DNA of 49,227 nt, taken from positions 1 through 49,227 of the forward strand of contig JAFQJK010000043.1 of NCBI GenBank assembly GCA_017415005.1, written 5' to 3'. Source of the stretch: Rikenellaceae bacterium. GTDB lineage: Bacteria > Bacteroidota > Bacteroidia > Bacteroidales > Rikenellaceae. Shown here piece by piece: positions 9,498 through 19,419 of the stretch. Position 1 is the stretch's first letter; each line of letters starts with the position of its first letter. A program made the position numbers and the translations under genes. The notes below the pieces were generated by a model. It saw nothing but the letters and a program-made list of their open reading frames with translations. It did no database searches and had not been told where the DNA came from.

Positions 9498-10373
9498 ATG
9501 AACCTGATTGACGGAAAAGAGGTGGCCAACAGCCTGAAGCGGGAGATCGCCGCCGAAGTAAGCGAGATCGTCGCCGCGGGACGCCCGGCCCCCCATCTGG
9601 TGGCTATCCTGGTGGGTAACGACGGCGCGAGCCAGACCTATGTGGGACATAAGGAGAAATGCTGCGGCGAGGTGGGCTTCCGCTCGACCGTGCTGCGCCT
9701 TCCCGAGGAGACGACCGAGGCGGAGCTGCTCGCCGAGATCGACCGCCTCAATAAGCGGGACGACGTGGATGGATTTATCGTCCAGTTGCCGCTCCCCAAA
9801 CATATCTCGGAGCAGAAAGTGATCGAGGCCATCGATCCGCGCAAGGACGTCGACGGCTTCCACCCGGTCAACACGGGCCGTATGATCAGCGGCCTGCCCT
9901 CATACCTGCCCGCCACGCCCGACGGGATCCTCGAGCTGCTCCGATACTACAAGATCGACACGGCCGGCAAGACCTGCGCCGTGGTGGGCCGCAGCAACAT
10001 CGTGGGGCGCCCGATCGCCAACCTGCTCTCGCAGAAGGGCTGGGACTGCACCGTCACGCTCTGCCACAGCCGGACCAAGGACCTGAAGGAGACCGTGGCC
10101 GCCGCCGACATCGTGATCGCCGCCCTGGGCTCGGCCGAGTTCGTCACGGCCGACATGGTCAAGCCGGGCGCCGTGGTGATCGACGTGGGCATCACGCGCG
10201 TGCCGAGCGACAAGACCAAGAGCGGATGGAAGCTGCTGGGCGACGTCAAATTCGACGAAGTAGCCCCCAAGTGCAGCTACATCACGCCCGTCCCGGGGGG
10301 TGTCGGCCCGATGACCATCATTTCGCTGATGAAGAACACGCTCAAGGCCGCCAAGAAAGAGATTTACGGTTAA
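9498..10373 (+). CDS. folD: Bifunctional methylenetetrahydrofolate dehydrogenase/cyclohydrolase
   Basis: A 291-residue cytoplasmic enzyme interconverting 5,10-methylene-, methenyl- and 10-formyl-tetrahydrofolate with NADP(H). The catalytic YVGHK segment has Lys at residue 52; QLPLPKHI and [13 protein letters not shown] form the substrate site; GRSNIVGRP is the dinucleotide loop; and the C-terminus has [12 protein letters not shown]. Length matches FolD. It starts 17 bp after ffh, so read-through from ffh is likely, and a strong terminator follows. Confidence 0.97.
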   Translation: MNLIDGKEVANSLKREIAAEVSEIVAAGRPAPHLVAILVGNDGASQTYVGHKEKCCGEVGFRSTVLRLPEETTEAELLAEIDRLNKRDDVDGFIVQLPLPKHISEQKVIEAIDPRKDVDGFHPVNTGRMISGLPSYLPATPDGILELLRYYKIDTAGKTCAVVGRSNIVGRPIANLLSQKGWDCTVTLCHSRTKDLKETVAAADIVIAALGSAEFVTADMVKPGAVVIDVGITRVPSDKTKSGWKLLGDVKFDEVAPKCSYITPVPGGVGPMTIISLMKNTLKAAKKEIYG

Positions 10374-10386
10374 CCGTCTACGCAAT

Positions 10387-10425
10387 AAAGCGAGGGGAGG
10401 TGCGGTTGCGCCTCCCCTCGCTTTT
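10387..10425 (+). terminator. Rho-independent terminator after folD
   Basis: AAAGCGAGGGGAGG, a 10-nt loop, then CCTCCCCTCGCTTTT form a 14-bp stem ending in a T run, 13 bp beyond the folD stop. Confidence 0.9.
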
Positions 10426-10654
10426 CATATCCATGCGGCTGGCAACCCCGACCCTCTCGCCCGGCGATCCATGCGGGCCACACGCCTTCATGCCGGACGG
10501 CATTCACCTGCCCGGCCGATAGACTCCACAACCCGCGGGATTCCCCGGATACGGCCCTCGCCCATCCCGCGCCGGGCTGCCCGCCCCGACCATTCCCGAC
10601 GGATGCGATCTTCCTCCGCCACTGTGTATGCCTGCGGCAACCATGCGATCCCGG

Positions 10655-13189
10655 CTATTTATTGACCTGCAGGTTGATCCGCTCATCGCAGCACCCCACC
10701 TCGACACTGTCGCCCTCGGCGAGTTCGCCGTCGACGATCAGCTCGGCCAGCGGCTCCTCGACATGGTCTAACAAGGTCCGCTTGAGCGACCGCACCCCGT
10801 AACAGGGCTCGTACCCCTTTTTAACGAGCGCGGCCTTGGCCTCGTCGCTGATCGAGAGCCTGTAACCCAGCTCGACCACGCGGCGGTTGAGCTGCTCGAA
10901 CTCAAGATCGACGATCCGCCGCACATCACCCTCATCGAGCGAGTTGAAGATCACGATGTCGTCGATCCGGTTCAGGAACTCGGGAGCAAAGGTCTGTCCG
11001 AGCGACTTGCGGTAGATCGACTCCTTATTGGCAGAGGCAACGCCGGCTTTGTTCGAGGTGTTGTAACCCATCACGTTACCGAACTGCGCCACGTTCCTCG
11101 ACCCGACGTTCGAGGTCATGATGATGATCGTATTGCGGAAATCGACCTTACGGCCGAGCCCGTCGGTGAGCTGCCCGTCGTCGAAAATTTGCAGCATCAC
11201 GTTGAAAATATCGGGATGCGCCTTTTCGATCTCGTCGAACAACAGGACCGAATAGGGATGGCGCCGCACCTTCTCGGTGAGCTGTCCGCCCTCCGAATAA
11301 CCCACATAGCCCGGGGGCGAGCCGATCAACCGGCTCACGTTGTGCTTCTCCGAGTACTCGCTCATATCGACGCGGATCAGTGCATCGTCGCGGTCGAACA
11401 GCCAGCGGGCCAGCTCCTTCGCAAGGTGTGTCTTACCCACACCGGTCGGCCCGACGAACAGGAAGACGCCGATCGGCTTGTTCGGGTCCTTGAGCCCCGT
11501 CCGGCTGCGCTGGATCGCCCGCGCCACCTTGTACACCGCCTCATCCTGACCGACCACCAGGCCGCCCAGATGCTGCTTCATCTCGCGCAGCTTGCCGCGC
11601 TCGCCCTGCGACACTCGCTCGACGGGCACTCCCGTTACGGAGGCCACGACCTGCTCGATCTGCTCGGCATCGATCACGAGCGGATGCTCGCGCATACTGC
11701 GCGTCCACTCAGCACGCACCTCGACCAGCCGGATACGCAGCGCCATCTCTCGGTTGCGGAAATCGGCCGCCCGCTCGTACTCCTGGTCGGCGATCGCCTG
11801 CCGCTTGTGCCCGGCCACCATCTCGGCCTCGGCCTCGAGCGCCACGATCTCATCGGGCACCCTGAGGTTCTCCACATGCGACTTGGCACCCGCCTCGTCG
11901 AGAATGTCGATCGCCTTGTCGGGAAAGTGCCGGTCGGTGATATAGCGGTCCGTGAGCGCGACACAGGCCTCGAGCGCCGCATCGGTATACTGCACATAGT
12001 GGTGCTGCTCGTACTGCGCCTTGATGTTACGCAGGATCTGCACCGTCTCGTCACGCCCGGTCGGCTCGACCAGGATCTTCTGGAAGCGACGTTCGAGCGC
12101 GCTGTCGCTCTCGATGAACTCGCGGTACTCGGCGAGCGTCGTCGCCCCGATGCACTGCAACTCGCCCCGGGCCAGCACCGGCTTCAGGATGTTGGCCGTA
12201 TCGAGCGTCCCCTGCGTGCTCCCGGCCCCGACGATCGTGTGGATCTCATCGACGAACAGGATGATCTCGGGATGGTCGGCCAGCGTGGTGAGCAGCATCT
12301 TGATGCGCTCCTCGAACTGCCCCCGGTACTTGGTCCCCGCCACGAGCGAGGCGATGTCGAGCGAAAAGACGACCTTGCCGCGCAGCGTATAAGGCACGTC
12401 CTTCTGTACGATGCGCAGGGCCAGGCCCTCGACGATCGCGCTCTTGCCCACGCCGGCCTCGCCGATCAGTACGGGATTGTTCTTCTTACGGCGTCCCAGG
12501 ATCTGGATCAGCCGCTCGATCTCGTGCGTGCGGCCCACCACCGGATCGAGACGTCCTTCGGCGGCCGCCCGCGTCAGGTCGACCCCGAACTTCTCGAGCA
12601 GTGCCGTGGCATCGCTGCCCTGACGCGCCGGTAACTGGCGACTACGGCTGTTGCGGTCAGCCACATAGTAATCGTCGTCGTCCTGCTCGCCGGGCTGTCC
12701 GGCCGCCTCGTCAAGCGCCTGCAGGTCTTCATAAAAGTCCTCATCCTCGGGCAGCTGCCTGAGGTAATCGAGTATGCTCTTTTCGGTCACGTTGTATGAC
12801 TCGAGCACACGAGCCGACACAAGCTTGCGGTCGCGTACGACGGCCAACAGCAGGTGTCCGGTGTTGATCGTCCGGCCGGCCACACCGACGTCGCCCTCGG
12901 TGAGCAGCGAGAGTCGCGTGTGGAGCGTATCGTAAAATTTCTTTTCATCGGCCTCGCCGCACACCGCCGGCCCGGGCTTGCTCAGCTCGCGCTCGATCCG
13001 TGTACGGATCTGGTGAATTTCCCACTCCTTCAACATCTTGCGAAGGATGTATGTCGCATGGGAGTGATTCTCCCTGAGAATGGCCAGGAAGATATGGTCG
13101 ATGCTCAGGCAGCGCTCGCCGTAACGCTGTACGTCGCTGCGGCTCTGCTCGAGTATCTGTTCCAGGGTTCTTGATGGTCTGCTCTGCAT
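10655..13189 (-). CDS. clpC: ClpC-type Clp protease ATPase subunit
   Basis: An 844-residue AAA+ unfoldase that feeds substrates to ClpP. Two Clp_N repeats (about 1-140) are followed by a first ATPase module (GEAGVGKS at 243-250, [10 protein letters not shown]), a linker with a UVR-like coiled segment ([18 protein letters not shown]) that favours ClpC over ClpB, and a second module ([24 protein letters not shown]). MGY occurs after the second Walker B region where ClpP-binding loops usually read IGF/VGF/LGF; this alignment is by eye. The start has a clear GGAGG site 9 nt upstream, unusual in this phylum. The small phosphoesterase gene lies 55 bp upstream on the same strand. Confidence 0.95.
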   Translation of the reverse strand: MQSRPSRTLEQILEQSRSDVQRYGERCLSIDHIFLAILRENHSHATYILRKMLKEWEIHQIRTRIERELSKPGPAVCGEADEKKFYDTLHTRLSLLTEGDVGVAGRTINTGHLLLAVVRDRKLVSARVLESYNVTEKSILDYLRQLPEDEDFYEDLQALDEAAGQPGEQDDDDYYVADRNSRSRQLPARQGSDATALLEKFGVDLTRAAAEGRLDPVVGRTHEIERLIQILGRRKKNNPVLIGEAGVGKSAIVEGLALRIVQKDVPYTLRGKVVFSLDIASLVAGTKYRGQFEERIKMLLTTLADHPEIILFVDEIHTIVGAGSTQGTLDTANILKPVLARGELQCIGATTLAEYREFIESDSALERRFQKILVEPTGRDETVQILRNIKAQYEQHHYVQYTDAALEACVALTDRYITDRHFPDKAIDILDEAGAKSHVENLRVPDEIVALEAEAEMVAGHKRQAIADQEYERAADFRNREMALRIRLVEVRAEWTRSMREHPLVIDAEQIEQVVASVTGVPVERVSQGERGKLREMKQHLGGLVVGQDEAVYKVARAIQRSRTGLKDPNKPIGVFLFVGPTGVGKTHLAKELARWLFDRDDALIRVDMSEYSEKHNVSRLIGSPPGYVGYSEGGQLTEKVRRHPYSVLLFDEIEKAHPDIFNVMLQIFDDGQLTDGLGRKVDFRNTIIIMTSNVGSRNVAQFGNVMGYNTSNKAGVASANKESIYRKSLGQTFAPEFLNRIDDIVIFNSLDEGDVRRIVDLEFEQLNRRVVELGYRLSISDEAKAALVKKGYEPCYGVRSLKRTLLDHVEEPLAELIVDGELAEGDSVEVGCCDERINLQVNK

Positions 13190-13244
13190 AGTTTATTCCT
13201 CCAAAATGTACTGGGAGAATAACGTCCTGAGCACACCATTTATT

Positions 13245-13760
13245 TTACCGGTCGGACGGCTGCCGGCGCGGCCTCGGCCACTCGCCGACCTCCAGGTCGC
13301 CGATCTCGTTGCCGTCGATCGCCAGGCGCACGGCGGTCCGCACATGATGGAAGCCGCTCACACCCGCCGCTCCTGGATTGATGCAGAGCATCGAGAGCTT
13401 CGGGTCGAACTGCACCTTGAGGATGTGCGAATGACCGCAGACGAAAAGCCGGGGCCGGTCGTGCACGATACGCGCATACGCCTCACCGTCGTACCGCCCG
13501 GGATACCCCCCGATATGGGTCATCAGCACGTGCACCTGCTCGCAGTCGAACGCATCGAACTTATGGTAGGCCAACCGCGTCGCCCCGCCGTCGATATTGC
13601 CGTACACGGCCCGCAGCGGCTTGAACGCCGCGATCTGGTCGGCCAGCTCGATCGACCCGATGTCGCCTGCGTGCCACAGCTCGTCGACATCGGCGAAGAA
13701 ACGCCGCAGCGTATCGTCGAACCAGCCGTGCGTATCCGAAAGTATCCCGATCTTTTTCAT
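13245..13760 (-). CDS. YfcE/MJ0936-type metallophosphoesterase
   Basis: A 171-residue calcineurin-like phosphodiesterase. Metal-binding motifs in order are ILSDTHG (about residues 6-12), LWHAGDIGS (GD), VYGNIDG (GNxD-like), THIGGYPG and VCGHSHI (GHxH). The ATG at 13760 gives the family start MKKIGILSDTHG; the frame continues upstream, but only through promoter and repeat DNA. The substrate is unknown; relatives cleave phosphodiesters such as cyclic nucleotides in vitro. It is probably transcribed with clpC from the box at 13782. Confidence 0.9.
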   Translation of the reverse strand: MKKIGILSDTHGWFDDTLRRFFADVDELWHAGDIGSIELADQIAAFKPLRAVYGNIDGGATRLAYHKFDAFDCEQVHVLMTHIGGYPGRYDGEAYARIVHDRPRLFVCGHSHILKVQFDPKLSMLCINPGAAGVSGFHHVRTAVRLAIDGNEIGDLEVGEWPRPRRQPSDR

Positions 13761-13781
13761 AATCCTTCCCGTTTGTACAAG

Positions 13782-13789
13782 CAAAGATA
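13782..13789 (-). promoter_or_regulatory. -7 box for the phosphoesterase-clpC unit
   Basis: On the minus strand this reads TATCTTTG, an exact match to TAnnTTTG, 22 bp before the phosphoesterase ATG. No clear TTTG was found at 19-21 nt upstream. Confidence 0.6.
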
Positions 13790-13921
13790 CGAAATCCGCC
13801 GCCGGACCGGTACATATCCGATGCTTTTTCCGGCCGGCACGGCAGGCCGGACACTTGGGCAGGCCGCCCGAAAAATCGGCCCGGCCACACGAAAGCGGCC
13901 CCGAAACTGCGGGTACAGGCG

Positions 13922-14076
13922 TATCTTTGCGGAAGACAGGATGCGCCCGGCGATCTTTTGCGTGCGAGTCCGCACGATTGCCCGCGGCTTTCACTATCTT
14001 TACATAAGACAGGATGCGCCTCGGCAATCTTTTGCGTGCGAGCCCGCACGATTGCCCGCGGCTTTCACTATCTTTG
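13922..14076 (+). repeat. Promoter-hairpin tandem repeat upstream of rarA
   Basis: Two nearly identical tandem units delimited by TATCTTTG (13922-13929), TATCTTTA (13995-14002) and TATCTTTG (14069-14076), giving periods of 73 and 74 bp. Each unit contains AGACAGGATGCGCC, then a hairpin whose outer arms GGCAATC/GATTGCC (GGCGATC in unit 1) enclose GTGCG/CGCAC, then CGGCTTTCAC before the next box. The last box is 5 bp before the rarA start codon, so it either drives a nearly leaderless transcript or is a relic, and upstream boxes are used. Same family as 7995-8143 and 41718-41873. Confidence 0.9.
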
Positions 14077-14081
14077 CTACG

Positions 14082-15368
14082 ATGAGTACACCGAACCATA
14101 TCCCTCTTGCCGAGCGGCTGCGCCCGCGTACGTTCGACGACTACATCGGCCAGGCCCATCTGGTCGGCGAGCGCGGCGTGTTCCGCAAGTTCATCGAGAC
14201 GGGCAACGTCCCCTCGTTCATCCTCTGGGGCCCGCCGGGCGTCGGCAAGACGACGCTCGCCAAGCTCGTCGCCACGGCGCTCGACCGCCCCTTCTACACG
14301 CTCTCAGCCATCAACTCGGGCGTCAAGGACGTGCGCGAGGTGATCGAGCAGGCCCGCAAGGTCCAGTTCTTCAACACGCCGCCCCCGTTCCTGTTCATCG
14401 ACGAGATCCACCGCTTCAACAAGTCACAGCAGGATTCGTTGCTCGGCGCCGTCGAGCAGGGCATCGTGACGCTGATCGGCGCCACGACCGAGAATCCGTC
14501 GTTCGAGGTGATCTCACCGCTGCTCTCGCGTTGCCAGGTCTATATCCTCAAGGCCATGGAGGAGGCCGACCTGCAAACACTGCTCGACCGGGCCGTCACA
14601 CAGGACACGGTGCTCCGCGAACGGGGCGTCAAGGTGGAGCACACGGCCGCGCTGTTCCGCTTCTCGGGCGGCGACGCGCGCAAGTTGCTCAACATCCTCG
14701 ATATCCTGGCCGGGGCGACCGACGGGGCGATAGAGATCAACGACCAGACGGTGACCGATGCTTTGCAGCAGAACATCGCCCTCTATGACAAGAACGGCGA
14801 ACAGCACTACGATGTGATCTCGGCCTTCATCAAGTCGATCCGCGGCAGCGACCCCAACGCGGCGGTCTACTACCTGGCCCGCATGCTCGCCGGGGGCGAA
14901 GACCCCAAGTTCATCGCCCGGCGGCTGGTGATCCTCGCCGCCGAGGATATCGGGCTGGCCAATCCCAATGCGCTGCTGCTGGCCAACGCCTGCTTCGACA
15001 CGGTGCATAAGATCGGCATGCCCGAAGGACGTATCCCGCTCTCCGAGGCAACGATCTACCTGGCCACCAGCCCCAAGAGCAACTCGGCCTACCAGGCCAT
15101 CGGCGAGGCGATGGCGCTCGTCGGCAAGGACACCACCGACCGCCCCGTACCGCTGCACATCCGCAACGCGCCGACCAGCCTGATGAAAAACATCGGCTAC
15201 GGCAAGGACTACAAGTATGCACACGATTTCGAGGGTAACTTCGCCGAGCAGGAGTTCCTGCCCGAGGGCCTCGAGGGCCGGAAATTCTACAAGCCGCAGA
15301 ACAACCCGCAGGAGCAAACGATCGCCCAGCGCCTCCGGGCATGGTGGAAAGGCAAATATAAATATTAG
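14082..15368 (+). CDS. rarA: Replication-associated recombination protein A (RarA/MgsA)
   Basis: A 428-residue AAA+ ATPase acting at stalled replication forks. The P-loop GPPGVGKTT is at 50-58, Walker B is FLFIDEIHRFNK, sensor 1 is GATTENPSFEV, and the arginine-finger region SPLLSRCQVY is present. The C-terminal tetramerisation part includes AVYYLARMLAGGEDPKFIARRL and ATSPKSNSAYQAI. The open frame runs upstream to 13206 through repeat DNA; homology begins at MSTPNHIPLAERLRP, so 14082 is the start. It stands alone, convergent with dusB. Confidence 0.96.
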   Translation: MSTPNHIPLAERLRPRTFDDYIGQAHLVGERGVFRKFIETGNVPSFILWGPPGVGKTTLAKLVATALDRPFYTLSAINSGVKDVREVIEQARKVQFFNTPPPFLFIDEIHRFNKSQQDSLLGAVEQGIVTLIGATTENPSFEVISPLLSRCQVYILKAMEEADLQTLLDRAVTQDTVLRERGVKVEHTAALFRFSGGDARKLLNILDILAGATDGAIEINDQTVTDALQQNIALYDKNGEQHYDVISAFIKSIRGSDPNAAVYYLARMLAGGEDPKFIARRLVILAAEDIGLANPNALLLANACFDTVHKIGMPEGRIPLSEATIYLATSPKSNSAYQAIGEAMALVGKDTTDRPVPLHIRNAPTSLMKNIGYGKDYKYAHDFEGNFAEQEFLPEGLEGRKFYKPQNNPQEQTIAQRLRAWWKGKYKY

Positions 15369-15759
15369 CCGGGCAGAACCGCTACCGTCCCACCCCTTCC
15401 GGGCCACTTGCGTCAGCTATCCCGGTCACGCCCCTATATACCGCCCCCTCCCCCTGCATCGGCCCGGCCCCAGGGCCGTGGGGCCGGGCCGCATATCTGG
15501 ATTCAGAAGACCAAGGCCCACGTCGCCGGAGCAACCGTCCTGTATGGGGACGGGCAAAAAGCCTTACACGAAAGGGAACCGGCAAGAAGATGCTCCAATA
15601 GTGGGATTTAGGAAAGGCGGCAGCACCCGCCCGGGACATGGTACCCAGAGCCGAACGGTCCTCATACACATACCCCTGGGCCCCAACACCTTCCGACTCC
15701 CTCCCCGGCCGGTCATACCGCCTCGATCCGGTCCTCGGTACCCGCCATCAACTCCACGC
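15369..15759. other. Non-coding spacer between convergent rarA and dusB
   Basis: About 390 bp without a convincing gene. Short ORFs on both strands are proline/arginine-rich by-products of high GC. The only clear element is the hairpin at 15460-15491. Confidence 0.7.
15460..15491. terminator. GC-rich hairpin between convergent genes
   Basis: CGGCCCGGCCCC and GGGGCCGGGCCG form a perfect 12-bp stem with an 8-nt loop. It lies between converging rarA and dusB and has no T-tract, so it could act as a bidirectional terminator or 3'-end stabiliser. The role is inferred. Confidence 0.55.
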
Positions 15760-16782
15760 TTACAGGTCATGCGAGAGCGAAGGGGGAACGTCCGCCGACA
15801 CGTCATAATCGCCCCACTGCTCGGCCACCTGGTCGAGCGTGGCGACGATCTCGTCGGGATCGAACAGCGTCACGAGTTTGAGCCGCGTCGCCTTGAAATC
15901 GGGCAGCCCCTTGAAGTAGGTCGAGAAGTGGCGGCGAATCTCCAGCACGCCCCCCTTCGGGCCCTTGAACTCCAACGACTTCTCGAAGTGGAGCTTAGCC
16001 AGCTCGACCCGCTCACGCACCGAAGGCTGGGGCAGCAGCTCGCCTGTGGTGAGGTAGTGCCTGATCTCGCGGAAGATCCACGGCCGTCCGTAAGTCGCCC
16101 GGCCGATCATCACCCCGTCGACCCCATAGCGGTCGAACGCCTCGGCAGCACGCTCCGGCGAGTTGATGTCGCCGTTGCCGATGACGGGGATCGTCATGCG
16201 CGGGTTGCGCTTCACCTCGCCGATCAGCGTCCAGTCGGCTTCGCCGCGGTACATCTGGCTCCGCGTGCGCCCGTGGATCGTCAGCGCCGCGATCCCTACG
16301 TCCTGGAGCCGCTCGGCGATCTCGACAATGTTTTTCGACTCCTCGTCCCAGCCGAGCCGCGTTTTGACCGTCACCGGGCGGTCGACGGCCTCCACGATAC
16401 GCCGCGTCATCTCGACCATCTTCGGCACGTCGCGCATCATCCCGCTCCCGGCGCCGCGCCCGGCGATCTTCTTGACCGGACAACCGAAGTTGATATCGAC
16501 GATCTCGGGTCCGGCCGCCGCAGCCACCCGCGCCGCCTCGACCATCGGCTCGATCTCGTGTCCGTAGATCTGAATGCCGATGGGCCGCTCGTAGTCGAAT
16601 ATGCTGAGTTTCGCAACAGCCTTGGCCGCATCGCGGATCAGCCCGTCGGCCGGGATGAACTCGGTGTACATCACATCGGCGCCGTAACGCTTGCACATAT
16701 AGCGGAACGACGGGTCGGTCACGTCCTCCATCGGTGCCAGAAAGAGCGGCTTCGCCCCCAGGTCGAGGTCTCCAATCTTCAT
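15760..16782 (-). CDS. dusB: tRNA-dihydrouridine synthase B
   Basis: A 340-residue FMN enzyme reducing uridine to dihydrouridine in tRNA D-loops. The TIM-barrel N-terminus APMEDVTDPSFR, the active-site region DINFGCPVKKI with the catalytic Cys, the segment GAGSGMM, VKTRLGWDE, TIHGRTRSQMY and the FMN phosphate site IGNGDI...GVMIGRATYGRPW are all present. The C-terminal helical domain (about 250-340) completes the usual length. It begins 10 bp after the stop of the YbjN-like gene on the same strand, suggesting a two-gene unit. Confidence 0.96.
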   Translation of the reverse strand: MKIGDLDLGAKPLFLAPMEDVTDPSFRYMCKRYGADVMYTEFIPADGLIRDAAKAVAKLSIFDYERPIGIQIYGHEIEPMVEAARVAAAAGPEIVDINFGCPVKKIAGRGAGSGMMRDVPKMVEMTRRIVEAVDRPVTVKTRLGWDEESKNIVEIAERLQDVGIAALTIHGRTRSQMYRGEADWTLIGEVKRNPRMTIPVIGNGDINSPERAAEAFDRYGVDGVMIGRATYGRPWIFREIRHYLTTGELLPQPSVRERVELAKLHFEKSLEFKGPKGGVLEIRRHFSTYFKGLPDFKATRLKLVTLFDPDEIVATLDQVAEQWGDYDVSADVPPSLSHDL

Positions 16783-16792
16783 GCGTTCTCCG

Positions 16793-17263
16793 TTAGTCGT
16801 TCAGCTCGTCGATCAGCTTCTCGCGTCCGGTCTGCACACAACTCAGCATCCACGGGTAGCTCTGCAGGAACTCCTTGGCCGACTTCACGAAGGATGCCGC
16901 CGAGACCGAATAGTAGATACGCCCCTCCGTCCCGCCGGTGTCCTGCACCGCATAGCATCGGATGAGCTTGTAGCCCTGATTGATCGCGTTGCAGCTCACC
17001 AGAGCACGCTCCATCGTGACATCGTCCGAGTAGAGGTTCATGAACAGCTTGATATAGTACAGCTCATAATCCTCGTCATACTCGCTCGAGATGTAATAAG
17101 CCTTGCCCTCGATCTTGAACAGGATATCGCCGTCGTCGTCGACCGTCGGCACATACCCTTCGGCTTGCAAATACGCTACGATCTCGTCCCTGGCGGACGA
17201 CTGCCCGCAAGCCACTGCGGCGGCCAGCGCCATCAGCAGCGTCAAAGTCCATTTTTTCATCAC
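16793..17263 (-). CDS. Secreted YbjN-like protein
   Basis: A 156-residue protein with a signal peptide (about 1-19). Cleavage could occur near AVACGQ; the Cys lacks a classical lipobox Leu at -3, so lipidation is uncertain. The mature part resembles the YbjN / type III chaperone-like fold: DEIVAYLQAEGY, GDILFKIEGKAYYI, then a helix with MERALVSCNAINQGYK and the strand YYSVSA. The family has no defined chemistry. It sits directly upstream of dusB, although an exported protein and a tRNA enzyme have no obvious shared job. A divergent promoter region separates it from argS. Confidence 0.65.
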   Translation of the reverse strand: MMKKWTLTLLMALAAAVACGQSSARDEIVAYLQAEGYVPTVDDDGDILFKIEGKAYYISSEYDEDYELYYIKLFMNLYSDDVTMERALVSCNAINQGYKLIRCYAVQDTGGTEGRIYYSVSAASFVKSAKEFLQSYPWMLSCVQTGREKLIDELND

Positions 17264-17386
17264 AGGATCATATTATCGTCCTGCAAAATTACAAAAAAAC
17301 AGGCGAAGCGCCGCCCCGCGCCCCGATTATTTCCGGACCGCCTGCCCGCCAGCCTGCACGGCGGTCGGCAATTGACAAAAAATATG

Positions 17387-17394
17387 TACATTTG
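17387..17394 (+). promoter_or_regulatory. -7 box for argS
   Basis: TACATTTG, an exact TAnnTTTG match in a local AT-rich patch, 26 bp before argS. TTG occurs 12 nt upstream, closer than the usual -33 spacing. Confidence 0.55.
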
Positions 17395-17420
17395 CCTGAA
17401 ATAAGCAATCCGATACAACC

Positions 17421-19205
17421 ATGAACATCGAAAAATTCCTCGAAGAGCGGATCGCGGCCGCCATCGCTTCGCTTTACGGCCCGGTCGCTCCCGAACTGAT
17501 CCAGATACAGAAAACCCGCAAGGAGTTTGCGGGCGACTTCACGCTCGTCGTTTTCCCGCTGCTCAAGACGAGCCGCAAGGGGCCCGAGCAGACCGCCCAG
17601 GCCATCGGCGAAACGCTTGCCGCCTCGACCCCCGAGATCAGCGGCTTCAACGTGGTCAAGGGCTTCCTCAACCTCTCGCTCGCCCCCTCGTTCTGGGCCG
17701 CGCGCCTCGACGAGATCATGGCCAACCCGGCCTACGGGCAGGCCGCGCCTACGGGCCGCACGGTGATGGTCGAGTACTCGTCGCCCAACACCAACAAGCC
17801 GCTCCACCTGGGGCACATCCGCAACAACCTGCTCGGCTACTCGGTGGCCCAGATACTCAAGGCCAACGGCCACAACGTCATCAAGGTCAACCTCGTGAAC
17901 GACCGCGGCATCCACATCTGCAAGAGCATGCTGGCATGGCGGAAGTTCGGCGGCGGAGAGACCCCCGCATCGAGCGGCATGAAGGGCGACCACCTCGTGG
18001 GTAAATACTACGTCGAGTTCGACAAGCACTATAAGGCCGAGGTCAAGGAGCTCATGGCCGGCGGCATGAGCGAGGAGGAGGCCAAGCGCAGCGCTCCGAT
18101 CATCGTCGAGGCGCAGGATATGCTCCGCAAGTGGGAGGCCAAGGACCCCGAGGTCTATGGCCTCTGGCAGACGATGAACGGCTGGGTCTACGACGGCTTC
18201 GACGTAACGTACAAGGCGCTGGGCGTCGATTTCGACAAGGTTTATTATGAGTCGAACACCTACCTGCTCGGTAAGAGCCTCGTCGAGGAGGGCCTGGAGC
18301 AAGGCGTCTTCTTCCGCAAGGACGACGGCTCGGTCTGGATCGACCTCGCTTCGGACGGTCTCGACCAGAAGCTGCTGCTGCGCGGCGACGGCACCTCGGT
18401 CTACATGACGCAGGACCTGGGTACCGCCTCGCAGCGCTTTGCCGAGTACAAGCTCGACGATATGATCTATGTGGTGGGCAACGAGCAGAACTACCACTTC
18501 CAGGTGCTCAAGCTGATCCTCGGCAAGCTGGGCCGCTCATGGGCCGAGCACATCTACCACCTCTCGTACGGCATGGTCGAGCTGCCCGAGGGTAAGATGA
18601 AGTCGCGCGAGGGCACCGTGGTCGATGCCGACGACCTGATCGAAGGGATGGTCGCCACGGCCCGCGAGATGTCGCAGGAGCTGGGCAAGCTCGACGAGTG
18701 CACGCCCGAAGAGGCCGACGCGATCTGCCGGACGATCGGCCTCGGCGCGCTCAAGTATTTTATCCTGAAGGTCGATCCCAAGAAAACCATGCTGTTCGAT
18801 CCGCGCGAGTCGATCGACTTCAACGGCAATACGGGGCCGTTCAACCAGTACACCTACGCACGTATTCGCTCGCTGTTGCGCAAGGGCGCCGCGGCAGGCG
18901 TCACCGTGACGGATAAGCTGCCCGCGGATGTGGCGCTCTCGACGGCCGAGACCGACCTCATCAAGCAACTGGCCGAATATCCGGCCGTCGTGCGCCAGGC
19001 CGGTGAGACCTACTCGCCTTCGATCATCGGCAACTACGTCTATGATCTGGCCAAGCAGTTCAACGGCTTCTATCACGACACGCCGATCCTGCGCGAGGAG
19101 GACGCGGCGCTCAAGCAGGCACGCCTGACGCTCTCGGCCGAGGTGAGCCGTGTGATCGCCTCGGGCATGAAGCTGCTCGGCATCGACGTTCCCGAGAGGA
19201 TGTAA
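17421..19205 (+). CDS. argS: Arginyl-tRNA synthetase
   Basis: A 594-residue class I synthetase charging tRNA-Arg. The N-terminal Add-1 domain (about 1-105) is followed by the catalytic core with VEYSSPNTNKPLHLGHIRN (HIGH motif as HLGH at 129-132), the KMSKS-equivalent GKMKSREGT near residue 391, and the C-terminal anticodon-binding DALR domain with PSIIGNYVYDLAKQFNGFYHD. Length and motifs are standard, with no break or insertion. It is transcribed alone; a long perfect hairpin follows the stop. Confidence 0.98.
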   Translation: MNIEKFLEERIAAAIASLYGPVAPELIQIQKTRKEFAGDFTLVVFPLLKTSRKGPEQTAQAIGETLAASTPEISGFNVVKGFLNLSLAPSFWAARLDEIMANPAYGQAAPTGRTVMVEYSSPNTNKPLHLGHIRNNLLGYSVAQILKANGHNVIKVNLVNDRGIHICKSMLAWRKFGGGETPASSGMKGDHLVGKYYVEFDKHYKAEVKELMAGGMSEEEAKRSAPIIVEAQDMLRKWEAKDPEVYGLWQTMNGWVYDGFDVTYKALGVDFDKVYYESNTYLLGKSLVEEGLEQGVFFRKDDGSVWIDLASDGLDQKLLLRGDGTSVYMTQDLGTASQRFAEYKLDDMIYVVGNEQNYHFQVLKLILGKLGRSWAEHIYHLSYGMVELPEGKMKSREGTVVDADDLIEGMVATAREMSQELGKLDECTPEEADAICRTIGLGALKYFILKVDPKKTMLFDPRESIDFNGNTGPFNQYTYARIRSLLRKGAAAGVTVTDKLPADVALSTAETDLIKQLAEYPAVVRQAGETYSPSIIGNYVYDLAKQFNGFYHDTPILREEDAALKQARLTLSAEVSRVIASGMKLLGIDVPERM

Positions 19206-19216
19206 CGCACTATCAA

Positions 19217-19260
19217 CCGAAAGGGAGGGGGCAGCCGGATGGCTGCCCCCTCCCTTTCGG
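19217..19260 (+). terminator. Perfect 20-bp hairpin after argS
   Basis: Arms 19217-19236 and 19241-19260 pair perfectly around the GGAT loop; the stem is CCGAAAGGGAGG followed by GGGCAGCC. It begins 11 bp past the argS stop. It lacks a T-tract, yet position and strength indicate a transcription end. Confidence 0.8.
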
Positions 19261-19419
19261 AACAGGATCGAAGCCGCCGGGAAGAACACCCCGGGCAGAC
19301 ATCGCCTGCGGACGGATCGCCATGAGCCGAACGTACCCGACTCGCACGGCACAATCATATTGGAGTACATCGGAGATCAGCTCCGCCCCGCCGGAAAACC
19401 ACCGGCCCCCTCCGGTCCG

